Made by a program: the position numbers and the translations under genes. A stretch of 63,184 bases of DNA from an uncultured Opitutaceae bacterium (GTDB lineage Bacteria; Verrucomicrobiota; Verrucomicrobiia; Opitutales; Opitutaceae). The DNA lies in NCBI GenBank assembly GCA_937902925.1, contig CALFNN010000050.1:1-63184 (forward strand), given 5' to 3'. Shown here in pieces: positions 9,395 to 17,097 of this stretch. The number at the start of each line of letters is the position of its first letter. The first letter of the stretch is position 1. The notes beneath the pieces are model-generated. The model saw only the letters and a program-made list of their open reading frames with translations. It had not been told where the DNA came from and did not search any database.

Positions 9395-9873
9395 TCGTCC
9401 ATGATCGCCCAGACGTGCCACGCGAAGCGGAGGTTGAAGAACACGAATCCCGAGAGCAAAAGCACCAGCACGATCTGCTCGCCGCGGCTGAGCCAAGCAA
9501 CTACGCCGATCGGAGCATTGAGAACGGCGACGACGATCAGGTAGTCGCGCAGCCGGCGCGACCGGCGCTGGCGGAGGGAGACGTTGTAGAGTCCGGCGGC
9601 GTTGTCGCGGGCGAGGTTGTCGCGGAGGATGCCGTGGACCTCGTTGGGACGGTTGGCGACGGCGTTGTGGCCCAGCGCCGGGCGACCGCCGAGGGCGATG
9701 CGCGCCAGTTCGCGGACGTCGATCCGGCCGCGATGGGCGGGCGTGACGCCGGGGTCGGGGGCGGGTTGCGAGTCAACGGCGGGGATGGAATCACGGGGAG
9801 CTTCGTTGGCGCGTTCGAATTCCGTCGGCTTGAACGCGTAGAATTTCCGCGGGGGATCGGAGTCGTCGTGCAT
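9388..9873 (-). CDS. Small membrane protein, tandem paralog A
   Basis: 161 residues, not a family I recognise. A polar proline-rich N-terminus (PPRKFYAFKPTEFE) leads to a conserved linker NRPNEVHGILRDNLARDNA-AGL, a very basic patch (RQRRSRRLRDY), then two transmembrane helices (VVAVLNAPIGVVAWL and IVLVLLLSGFVFFNL) and a short acidic tail AIMDDY. It is clearly paralogous to the next gene at 9908-10390: same order, same NRPN(E/D)VH and AAGL motifs, same ending (DDY/EDY). The basic patch predicts an N-in topology. Function unknown. Confidence 0.7.
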   Translation of the reverse strand: MHDDSDPPRKFYAFKPTEFERANEAPRDSIPAVDSQPAPDPGVTPAHRGRIDVRELARIALGGRPALGHNAVANRPNEVHGILRDNLARDNAAGLYNVSLRQRRSRRLRDYLIVVAVLNAPIGVVAWLSRGEQIVLVLLLSGFVFFNLRFAWHVWAIMDDY

Positions 9874-9907
9874 GACGCGGGGACGGCGGGATGCGCACGC
9901 AATGCGA

Positions 9908-10390
9908 TCAGTAGTCCTCCAGCAGCACCCACATGATCCACGTGATGGCTGCGCTGAAAAAAGTGATGGCGGCGAGGACCGCGAACACGCTCACCGGATT
10001 GACTCCGACGACGAAGAGCGAACTGGAGGTCAGCCCGTTGACGCCGAAGATGAGCGCCCAGTAATCGCGCCGCCGGCGCGACCGGCGGCGGACCAGCGGC
10101 ATGACCTCGTTGAGCCCCGCGGCATCGGCCTTCGCCAGGTTGTGTTGCAGCATCGCATGAACGTCGTTCGGACGGTTGGGCGGCGGAGTGGCGGAGAGCA
10201 GCGGACCGGTAGTGAGGGCCTGGCGCGTGAGCTCGCGGACATCGATGGGGCCGTCGGATGCGGGCACGACGCCGGGATCGCGGACGGGTGGTGGAACGGG
10301 GGCGGCGTTCGGCCGCGGTTGGTTGACGGTCTCGAACTCGCGCGGTTTGAGCCCGTAGGTCTTGCGGGGTGGGGCGGGCTCGTCGCTCAT
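9908..10390 (-). CDS. Small membrane protein, tandem paralog B
   Basis: 160 residues from ATG at 10390. It has the same architecture as the gene at 9388-9873: PPRKTYGLKPREFE near the start, NRPNDVHAMLQHNLAK and DAAGLNEV, basic cluster RRRSRRRRDY, two transmembrane helices and a terminal LLEDY. It lies 34 bp upstream of its copy on the same strand, so the two form an operon that arose by tandem duplication. They have diverged mainly in the membrane helices. No known family assigned. Confidence 0.7.
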   Translation of the reverse strand: MSDEPAPPRKTYGLKPREFETVNQPRPNAAPVPPPVRDPGVVPASDGPIDVRELTRQALTTGPLLSATPPPNRPNDVHAMLQHNLAKADAAGLNEVMPLVRRRSRRRRDYWALIFGVNGLTSSSLFVVGVNPVSVFAVLAAITFFSAAITWIMWVLLEDY

Positions 10391-10502
10391 GAGAGGCGGC
10401 AGTATGCGAACGGGGCATTGAAGGTAAAGCGCCGGCTGGCCGGACGCTTTTCGCTTTCGTTCCGAGGGAAAACGGGCACAGGCTCGGCGCGAGAACGATT
10501 CC

Positions 10503-11924
10503 ATGGTTGCGACCAGCAGCTCCGATTCCCCCGCGGCCCAACCGTCCGCCGCCTTCGACTGGCCGCTCTGTTTCGAGGCGGAGGGATTGATCGCGCGCTG
10601 CATCGCGGCATTCTTGGAGCGAAATTCCTTTGCCCGCCGGCTGGCCGAGAGGATGCGCGACGAGACGGGGACGGACTTTTTCGAGTGGGTCGATCACCTT
10701 GTCCTCGGGACGGAGCAGGCGGATGCCCTGCGCGCGGCGGGATTTGTCGAGGAGCCGGTCGAGGCTCCTGCAAGTGCGGTGGTTCTCTGGCATCCGAAAG
10801 CGATGATGCCGCGGGTGCTGCTGCGCGCGGACGGCGGACACGGGGAAATGCCGTCGGCACTGGCGATCCGGCCCGAGGTGCTGGCGGATTTTCTGGCGGC
10901 GCACGATCTGGACGTGGAAACCGAAGGGGCGTATGGCGCGCGGCTGCGACAGGCGCTGATCAATCAGGAAGGCGGGACGACGCTGATGGCGGTCGAGCGA
11001 CTGGGCTATCGGGGCTACGCGGTGCGCGAACCGGACGAAGAATTCGTGCGGGGCATGCTGCGAGCCCGCGAATTGTGGCGGACGCGAAAGCGGGATTTCG
11101 GCATCGGGGGTGACACCGAGGCGGTGCGACACGCGATGGCGCGGCTCGGAGAGGTGCTGGGACTCGTGGACCGCGACGCGGCGTGCGAGCTGTTTTTCGC
11201 CGAGGAGCGCCGGTTCTGGGAGGCGCGGAACCGGGCGGCGCAGATCCAGAAACGGCGGCAGGATCGATTGGGTTTGGGCTGGGGCAACCACGACCATCAC
11301 ACGTTCCGCTGCTCGCGGGCGCATTTCGCGGACCTGATGGAGTTTTTGGCGCGGCTCGGGTTTGAGAAACGCGAGCGCTACTACGCGGGCGCGGAAGCGG
11401 GATGGGGCGCGCAGATCGCGGAGCAGCGAGTGGCGGGCATCGTGGTGTTTGCCGACGTGGACCTGATGCCGGAGGAGACGCAGATCGATTTTTCGACACA
11501 GCGACTGCCGGCGTCGCCGCAGCTGCGGACGGTCGGACTGTGGTGCGGACTGCACGGCGACAGTTTTTTGCAGGCGGGGATGCATCACCTCGAGGCGCGA
11601 TTCGATTTCGCGCGGCTGCGTGACCAGCTGGCGGGCGCGGGCGTGAACACGATGAAGCCGTTTTCCGATTTCGACTTTCTGCGGCAGGCCTTCACCGAGG
11701 GCGAACGATGGAGCGTGCGCCCGGAGCGGATCGATGCGCTGTTGCAGCCGGGGTCGATCACGCCGGCGCAGGCGGAGGGGTTTAAGCGCGACGGCGCGAT
11801 CGGCAGTCACCTCGAAAACCTGCAGCGCAAGGGCGGCTTCAAGGGATTCAATCAAAAGTCGGTGAGCGCGATCATCGCGGCGACGGATCCGCGGAAAAAC
11901 CAGATGAGCCATGCCGACGGCTGA
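10503..11924 (+). CDS. Conserved hypothetical protein, possible VOC-like C-terminal domain
   Basis: 473 residues, no signal peptide, so cytoplasmic. I do not recognise a named family. The middle part is rich in charged helices (ERRFWEARNRAAQIQKRRQD). It is followed by GNHDHHTFRCSRAHFADLMEF and LARLGFEKRERYYAGAEAG, a pattern reminiscent of vicinal-oxygen-chelate (glyoxalase) proteins, where a His near a beta-strand start is a metal ligand. Later 'LEARFDFARLRDQLAGAGV' and FSDFDFLRQAFTEGERW could supply further ligands. The VOC similarity is inference. It is divergent from the membrane-protein pair. Confidence 0.65.
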   Translation: MVATSSSDSPAAQPSAAFDWPLCFEAEGLIARCIAAFLERNSFARRLAERMRDETGTDFFEWVDHLVLGTEQADALRAAGFVEEPVEAPASAVVLWHPKAMMPRVLLRADGGHGEMPSALAIRPEVLADFLAAHDLDVETEGAYGARLRQALINQEGGTTLMAVERLGYRGYAVREPDEEFVRGMLRARELWRTRKRDFGIGGDTEAVRHAMARLGEVLGLVDRDAACELFFAEERRFWEARNRAAQIQKRRQDRLGLGWGNHDHHTFRCSRAHFADLMEFLARLGFEKRERYYAGAEAGWGAQIAEQRVAGIVVFADVDLMPEETQIDFSTQRLPASPQLRTVGLWCGLHGDSFLQAGMHHLEARFDFARLRDQLAGAGVNTMKPFSDFDFLRQAFTEGERWSVRPERIDALLQPGSITPAQAEGFKRDGAIGSHLENLQRKGGFKGFNQKSVSAIIAATDPRKNQMSHADG

Positions 11925-11988
11925 CGAATCGTTCCGATCCGCCGGACAACTCGAATGAGATCTTCGCGCCACCCATCGCCCGGGCGCC

Positions 11989-12014
11989 GGAACCCGGATG
12001 AGGTCATGCCGGTC
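11989..12014 (+). promoter_or_regulatory. Candidate ECF-sigma-type promoter
   Basis: GGAACC at 11989-11994, a 17-bp spacer and GTC at 12012-12014 match the usual GGAAC / GTC signature of ECF-dependent promoters. The position suits autoregulation of the sigma gene and favours the ATG at 12043. Confidence 0.35.
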
Positions 12015-12042
12015 TGCCGCCGCCGTGCCTGACGCCACCGAC

Positions 12043-12612
12043 ATGGAACTGGCCGAAGCCGAGGCGGAGCTGCTGCGGCGGGCGCAGGCGGGCGACGAAG
12101 ACGCGTTCGGCGAACTGATGCGGGCGCACCACGAACGGGTATTCCGGCGCGTGGCCGCCATCGTCCGGAACGAGCATGATGCGCGTGACGTCTCACAGGA
12201 GATATGGGTCGCGGTGTGGCACAGCCTGAAGGATTACCGGGGCGAATCGAAATTCTCGACGTGGCTTTACGCCGTCGCGACGCGGCGCGCGATCGATCAC
12301 CTGCGACGGCGGAAGCGATGGTTCGACCGGTTCCTGCCGTTTCGCGACGAAGGAGCCGCCGAGGCCGCGGGGTTTGCGGCGCCGACCGACGATCCGCGCA
12401 GCGCGCTGGAACGGACGGAGCGCGACGGACGTTTCGAACGGGCGATCGCGGCGCTGCCGCCCAAGCATCGTTCTGTGCTCGCGTTGCGGGAGGTGGAGGG
12501 ACTTTCCTACGAGGAAATTGCCGAGACTTTAAAATGCCGGCCGGGCACCGTGATGTCCCGGCTATTCAAAGCGCGCCGGTTGCTGGCGCAAAAACTGGAG
12601 AACATGTCATGA
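12043..12612 (+). CDS. ECF RNA polymerase sigma factor (sigma-70 family, RpoE-like)
   Basis: 189 residues from ATG at 12043; an in-frame codon at 11998 would add 15 unsupported residues and would place the candidate promoter inside the gene. Region 2 is clear: DEDAFGELMRAHHERVFRRV, then DVSQEIWVAVWHSL and FSTWLYAVATRRAIDHLRR. A variable linker with a basic stretch (RRKRWFDRFLPF) follows. Region 4 is LPPKHRSVLALREVEGLSYE and GTVMSRLFKARRLL, the -35-binding helix-turn-helix. The stop overlaps the ATG of the next gene (ATGA), indicating translational coupling. The zinc-finger anti-sigma candidate is the fourth gene of the group. Confidence 0.93.
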   Translation: MELAEAEAELLRRAQAGDEDAFGELMRAHHERVFRRVAAIVRNEHDARDVSQEIWVAVWHSLKDYRGESKFSTWLYAVATRRAIDHLRRRKRWFDRFLPFRDEGAAEAAGFAAPTDDPRSALERTERDGRFERAIAALPPKHRSVLALREVEGLSYEEIAETLKCRPGTVMSRLFKARRLLAQKLENMS

Positions 12613-13037
12613 AAACGATTCGATCCGTCATCGCCCTCGCGCTGCTTGTCGCCGCGCCGCTCCTCTCGCTGGCCGCCGGCGGCGGAGGCACGCGCGTCCG
12701 AGCGATCATGATCGTCGCGTCGAACGAGAAGGCGAAGTCCGACCCGAAGCTGGCGCCCTACGAGGCGAACCTGCGGCGGATCCTGCGCTTCGAAAGCTAC
12801 CGGGCGGTGGGCGAAGGCTCCGCCGTGGTCGCGGCGAACGGCGAGGCATCGATCGCCTTGACGCGTGGGCATCGCATCGAACTCGTCGGCGAGGGTGGGT
12901 CGATCCGCGCCACGTGGTTCGAGGGCGGGCGCAAGGTGATCGCGCTCGCGCTGCCGCCCGGCAAACCATCGGTGCTGGGCGGGCCGCCGTGGGGCGACAA
13001 GGGCGAAGTGTGCGCCGTGATCATTGTGCCCGAATAA
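12609..13037 (+). CDS. Secreted hypothetical protein coupled to the ECF sigma factor
   Basis: 142 residues. An N-terminal signal peptide (KTIRSVIALALLVAAPLLSLAAG) is followed by a small domain with PYEANLRRILRFESYRAVGE and a beta-rich C-terminal half (IELVGEGGSIRATWFEGGRK). The family is unknown to me, although such 'sigma-operon secreted' proteins recur in Verrucomicrobia. The ATG overlaps the sigma stop, so it is made together with the sigma factor. It may sense or respond to an envelope signal. Confidence 0.7.
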   Translation: MKTIRSVIALALLVAAPLLSLAAGGGGTRVRAIMIVASNEKAKSDPKLAPYEANLRRILRFESYRAVGEGSAVVAANGEASIALTRGHRIELVGEGGSIRATWFEGGRKVIALALPPGKPSVLGGPPWGDKGEVCAVIIVPE

Positions 13038-13111
13038 ATTACGCGAGCGGGAAAAAAGATGAATAAATGGCGGCGGGGCTTCGTCCCAAGGGGCGAACCA
13101 ACATTAATGCC

Positions 13112-13474
13112 ATGAAAAACAAATTCATTCTCGCCTCAGTTTTCGCCGCCTTGAGCGGCTTCGCAGGTTTCGCCAATACGGCGGTGGCCGGCAGTGATGT
13201 GCACATCAACATCGGTTTCGGAGTGCGGCCCGCGCCGATCGTGGTCGCGCCGGCCTTCCGGGCGCCGGTCGTGGTCGTCGATCACCGGCGCGACGAGCCG
13301 CGTGGATATTGGAAGGAAGTCGTCGTGAAGACCTGGGTTCCGGCTCGCTGGGTCGTGAGCCACGGATTTCGCGGTCACGAAGTCCGCACCTATCAAGCCG
13401 GCTATTTCGCCTACAACACCGAGCGCGTCTGGGTGGATCTCGGTCGCGGTGGCGACCTTTATTGCCGCGACTGA
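13112..13474 (+). CDS. Small secreted protein, Val/Arg-rich
   Basis: 120 residues from ATG at 13112 (the frame is open upstream, but a signal peptide starts here: KNKFILASVFAALSGFAGFA). The mature part is short, with a hydrophobic beta-like segment APIVVAPAFRAPVVVVDHRR, then YWKEVVVKTWVPARWVVS and YQAGYFAYNTERVWVDL. The (W/V)VPARWV pattern recalls small periplasmic proteins of the YXWV/'RcnB-like' kind, but no family is claimed. It lies within the sigma / anti-sigma group. Confidence 0.7.
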   Translation: MKNKFILASVFAALSGFAGFANTAVAGSDVHINIGFGVRPAPIVVAPAFRAPVVVVDHRRDEPRGYWKEVVVKTWVPARWVVSHGFRGHEVRTYQAGYFAYNTERVWVDLGRGGDLYCRD

Positions 13475-13511
13475 CCGTCACCGATCAGCCGGAAGAATCC
13501 TTGGTCCGAAC

Positions 13512-14006
13512 ATGAACTGTCGATCCGCCCAACGCCTGCTCTCGGCCGAACGGGACGGCGCGCCCGCCAGCGGCGCGCGCGCCGACCTCGAGGGCCATCT
13601 CGCGGCATGCGGCGAGTGCCGGCAGTTTCGCGCGACGATCGCGGAAGCAGCGGATGCGTGGCGGGCGTCGATGGCGCAGATCCGTGTGCCGGATGCAGAG
13701 CGGGCGTGGCAGGAGGTCCGCCGTGAGATTCGCGCGGGCGATTCCCGGCCGGCGCGATCGGCGCCGTGGGGTGCACGCTGGCTGCTCCCCCTCGGCGCGG
13801 CGGCGGCACTCGCAGCGGTGGCGGTGATGGTCGTGCCGCTCTGGCGGCAGGGACCGGCCGCGACGCCGGAGGTGCACCCGCGGCAGGTGGCGCGCAACGA
13901 CGTGGTCGAAGTGCCCGATGGCGGGTCGTCGGTCGTCTACGTGGACGCGAAGAGCGGCTGGCTCGTCGTCTGGGCCGTCGATGCCAAGCAGGCCGCGGGC
14001 GGCTGA
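13512..14006 (+). CDS. Anti-sigma factor with zinc-finger (ZAS) motif
   Basis: 164 residues. The N-terminal domain has the anti-sigma zinc-binding pattern: an early Cys (MNCRSAQRLLSAERDG) and LEGHLAACGECRQF, giving H-x3-C-x2-C. One transmembrane helix lies at about 98-116 (LLPLGAAAALAAVAVMVVPLW), and a short extracytoplasmic part ends SGWLVVWAVDA. It should sequester the ECF sigma factor at 12043 on the cytoplasmic face. Its separation from the sigma gene by two secreted-protein genes is less common than direct adjacency. Confidence 0.85.
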   Translation: MNCRSAQRLLSAERDGAPASGARADLEGHLAACGECRQFRATIAEAADAWRASMAQIRVPDAERAWQEVRREIRAGDSRPARSAPWGARWLLPLGAAAALAAVAVMVVPLWRQGPAATPEVHPRQVARNDVVEVPDGGSSVVYVDAKSGWLVVWAVDAKQAAGG

Positions 14007-14035
14007 CACAACGCGACGGCTCGGTGGCAAAGTTG

Positions 14036-14296
14036 TCAGCGCGCGAACCGCAGGAAGCCCACGCGCAGTGCGAAAGCGGCGGCGAGGGCGAACAGCAGGA
14101 CGAAGGCCGTGTTAACCATCACGGCGAACCAGTAGCGGAGCGGCGTCGCGGCGCGATGGATCGGAGCGGAGCGGCGAAACAAACTGCTCAACCACCGCGC
14201 AACCCCGGCCTCGAGCTCGCGGCGCACGCGCAGGCCGCCGAAGAATGCCAGCAGGAAGAACGCGAGGCCCAGGAGGGTGAACGGACTGAAACGCAC
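14036..14296 (-). CDS. Small two-helix membrane protein
   Basis: 86 residues if the GTG at 14296 is the start. It has two hydrophobic helices: FTLLGLAFFLLAFFGGL and FAVMVNTAFVLLFALAAAFAL, joined by a basic loop RRELEAGVARWLSSLFRRS. It begins 8 bp after the GH95 stop on the same strand, so it is the distal gene of that operon. Family unknown. The call rests on the membrane-protein pattern and the tight spacing. Confidence 0.5.
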   Translation of the reverse strand: MRFSPFTLLGLAFFLLAFFGGLRVRRELEAGVARWLSSLFRRSAPIHRAATPLRYWFAVMVNTAFVLLFALAAAFALRVGFLRFAR

Positions 14297-14304
14297 GAGT
14301 GCGG

Positions 14305-16821
14305 CTACGGGGCGGCGATGATCGTCACCGTTTCGCCGGGCTGCGTCGGAATGTCGTAGGCGAATTCGTGCGGCGGCGTATAGCTGACAGGCTTGGCCTC
14401 GGGCGAGACGAGCATCGCGGGCGCGGGTGGGGTGAAGAAAAACGGGTTGGAATTGTCGCCGATCCCCGCGGCGAGTTTCGTGCCGTCGGCATGGGCGAGC
14501 GGAAAACGCGAGCGGATGCGGAGGTTGCCCCCGAGGTGGGAGACGATTTCCGCCGCGGCGATCTTTCCGCCGCTCCAGGCGAGCGCGGCGATCTCGAAGC
14601 CGCCACGGGCGCGGAGTCCGGCGACTTTTCCCCGCGGCCATGCGTCGGGCAGCGCGGGCAGCAAGTCGACGGCGCCATCCTGGCTTTGGAGGAAAAGTTC
14701 GGCGATGCCGGCGGTGCAGCCGAAGTTGCCATCGATCTGGAAAGGCGGGTGCGCATCGAAGAGATTGGGGTAGGTGCCGCCTCCGTCGGTCATGTTGGTG
14801 CCGAGGTCGCCAACGAGGCGGAGCTGGTCGGTGATGAGCTTGTAGGCATGGTTGCCGTCGAGGAAGCGGGCCCAGCAGTTGACCTTCCAGCCCATCGACC
14901 AGCCGGTGGAAACGTCGCCGCGATACTCCAGCGACTGGCGCGCGGCGGCGAAGAGGGCGGGCGTGCGTCGCGGCGAAATCTCATTCGACGGGAACAGCGC
15001 GTAGAGATGCGAAATGTGGCGGTGGTCGTCCTTGGGGTTGTCCCAGTCGCCCAGCCATTCCTGCAGTTGATTGTAACGCCCGATCTGGAGCGGCGGAAGC
15101 CGGTCGCGGGCGGCGAGGAGTTGCTTTTGAAAATCGGCGTCGAGCCCGAGGATCGCGGCGGCGCGGGCGACATTGGTGAAAAGTTCGAACAGGATTTCGT
15201 TGTCCATCGTGATGCCGAAATCGAGGCGCGAATCGCCGTTGTTCGGTCGCGCCTTCGGCGTGTTCTCGGGTGAGACCGAAGGACAGAGTCCGAGCCAGTG
15301 ATGCGTCGGCTCATCGACGAGGACGTCGAGGAAGAATTGCGCGGCGCCCTTCATCACCGGGTAAATGCCGCGGAGGTAGGCTTCGTCGCCGCCGAACGCG
15401 TAGTGGTTCCAGAGATGTTCGCTGAACCAGCCGCCGCCGCTCGGCCACATGCCCGGCCCGGGGCCGTCGACCGGCCCGGCGATGCGCCAGAGATCGGTGT
15501 TGTGGTGCAGCACCCAGCCCCGGGCGCCGTAGAGCGTCTGCGCGGTGCGCGCGCCCGTGACGGACAGATCGCGGGCCATCGCGATGAACGGCTCGTGCAA
15601 CTCCGCGAGGTTCGTGGATTCGGCGGGCCAGTAATTCATCTCGGTATTGATGTTCACCGTGTATTTCGAATCCCACGGCGGGCGGACGAGGTCGTTCCAC
15701 TTGCCCTGCAGATTCGCCGGCTGCGAGCCGGGCTGCGAGGTGCTGATCAGCAGGTAGCGGCCAAACTGAAAGTAGAGCGCGGCGAGCGCGGGGTCGTCGC
15801 TCCTGGCGAAATCGCGGACGCGTTCGTCGGTGGGCCGCGCGGCGGCCGGCGTGGTGCCGAGGTCGAGGGAGACGCGGTCGAACTGGGCGCGGTAGGCGGC
15901 GATGTGCGCGGCGCGCAGCGTGGCAAAATCCTTTTTCTGCGCGCCGCCGAGCGCGGCGCGGACGCGGCTCGCGGGGTCGGCGGAGATGTCGTGGTAGTTC
16001 ACGAAGTTGGTGCCGATGCCGATGAGCAGCGTGGCGGTGGTGCCGCGGTTGAGCATGACGTTGCCACCGACGGTGGTCAGCTCGCCGTCGGTGTGCAGCA
16101 CGCGGACGTGGGCCTCGAATTTCACCCGGCCGGGGATCGATTCCTGATCGGGCGTGATGCCGGCGAGAACCAGCGAGCCATCGGGGTCGGCGCGGACCGA
16201 GTGGAGCTGCGGACTCGCCCAATCGGCGGTGAACGTGAGTGCGCGGGGCCGGCTCGCGGTCAGATGGACGACGATGACGTGGTCGGTGAGCGAGGCAAAG
16301 ATCTCGCGCGTGTAGTGGACGTCGCCGACGTCGTAGGAGACGCGGGCGACGGCGTCGTTGAGGCTGAGTTCACGGCGATAATTGGAAAACCGCTCGTGCC
16401 CCGTGAAGTGGAGCCGGAGGTCGCCGACGGGCTGGTATGACATGCCGTTGGGCCGGTTGCGGCCGGGCATGACTTTTTCGGCGGCGAGGTTCGAAGCGCC
16501 GACATAGTCGCCGGCGAAGATGAGCCGGCGGATTTCGGGAAAGGCCTCGCGGGCGGTCGGCACGTTGTTGTCGTGCGGGCCGCCGGCCCACACCGTGTCC
16601 TCGTTGAGCGCCAGCCGCTCCTCGGCCGGGCCGCCGAAGACCATCGCGGCGAGCCGGCCGTTGCCGACAGGCAGCGCCTCGACCCATTGCGCCGCGGGCC
16701 GCGGATACCAGAGCAGCAGATCGGATCGGGGCGGGGCGACGGGTCCGGCGGAAGCGGCGGCGGAAAGCGAGCTAGTCAGCAAGGAGAATGCGAGCGCGGC
16801 GAGGCCGGGGATTTTTTTCAT
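14305..16821 (-). CDS. GH95-family alpha-L-fucosidase-type glycosidase, secreted
   Basis: 838 residues with a signal peptide (residues 1-25), the usual length of the family. The N-terminal beta-sandwich carries '[18 protein letters not shown]' and [11 protein letters not shown], a GH95 hallmark. The (alpha/alpha)6 catalytic barrel has [12 protein letters not shown] (about 388-399; the two Asn activate water in the bifidobacterial enzyme), QEWLGDW (acid Glu, about 585) and [13 protein letters not shown] (Asp, about 695). GH95 enzymes invert alpha-1,2-L-fucosyl, or in some members alpha-L-galactosyl, linkages on xyloglucan, pectin or host glycans. It is divergent from TonB receptor 1 with a palindrome between them. 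Confidence 0.92.
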   Translation of the reverse strand: MKKIPGLAALAFSLLTSSLSAAASAGPVAPPRSDLLLWYPRPAAQWVEALPVGNGRLAAMVFGGPAEERLALNEDTVWAGGPHDNNVPTAREAFPEIRRLIFAGDYVGASNLAAEKVMPGRNRPNGMSYQPVGDLRLHFTGHERFSNYRRELSLNDAVARVSYDVGDVHYTREIFASLTDHVIVVHLTASRPRALTFTADWASPQLHSVRADPDGSLVLAGITPDQESIPGRVKFEAHVRVLHTDGELTTVGGNVMLNRGTTATLLIGIGTNFVNYHDISADPASRVRAALGGAQKKDFATLRAAHIAAYRAQFDRVSLDLGTTPAAARPTDERVRDFARSDDPALAALYFQFGRYLLISTSQPGSQPANLQGKWNDLVRPPWDSKYTVNINTEMNYWPAESTNLAELHEPFIAMARDLSVTGARTAQTLYGARGWVLHHNTDLWRIAGPVDGPGPGMWPSGGGWFSEHLWNHYAFGGDEAYLRGIYPVMKGAAQFFLDVLVDEPTHHWLGLCPSVSPENTPKARPNNGDSRLDFGITMDNEILFELFTNVARAAAILGLDADFQKQLLAARDRLPPLQIGRYNQLQEWLGDWDNPKDDHRHISHLYALFPSNEISPRRTPALFAAARQSLEYRGDVSTGWSMGWKVNCWARFLDGNHAYKLITDQLRLVGDLGTNMTDGGGTYPNLFDAHPPFQIDGNFGCTAGIAELFLQSQDGAVDLLPALPDAWPRGKVAGLRARGGFEIAALAWSGGKIAAAEIVSHLGGNLRIRSRFPLAHADGTKLAAGIGDNSNPFFFTPPAPAMLVSPEAKPVSYTPPHEFAYDIPTQPGETVTIIAAP

Positions 16822-16945
16822 GCTAATGAATCATCAAGGTTGTCCGGACCCCCGCTGGCGAGCGAAACGCGCAGGGTGGGAAGGCGGTTTCCCGCGCGGC
16901 GAGGAACGAGGTGGCTGAGGGGAAGCGCGGGGAGCCGGGCGGCCT

Positions 16946-16961
16946 GTTACTGTAACCGGCC
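16946..16961. promoter_or_regulatory. Putative operator GTTACTGTAACCGGCC, shared by GH95 and TonB receptor 1
   Basis: Palindrome GTTAC-T-GTAAC with a CCGGCC extension, located between the divergent genes. The only other copy I found is 7 bp upstream of the LacI regulator 2 start (21505-21520, opposite strand), with 15 of 16 bases identical. This suggests both are bound by that regulator. Confidence 0.6.
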
Positions 16962-17097
16962 GCCGGCATTGCGCCGGGCCCGCACGGCGGGTTGATAGTT
17001 ATAAACGACGGAAAAACCGCTCACAAAAACAGGAGCGTCCACCAAACCGCCCCGGGGGCTTTCCGGCCGTTTCCCCCAAGCAAAAGACCTACGTGCG

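Noticed and set aside
9537-12161. Very long minus-strand open frame (874 codons)
   Set aside because: Composition is Arg/Ala/Pro-rich with no domain; it overlaps the convincing genes on the other frames and is a high-GC shadow.
16990-17006. Sixth full copy of the GTTA-N6-TAAC regulon element before TonB receptor 1
   Set aside because: The right half is not complementary to the left and the spacing is one base off; kept only as a degenerate possibility.
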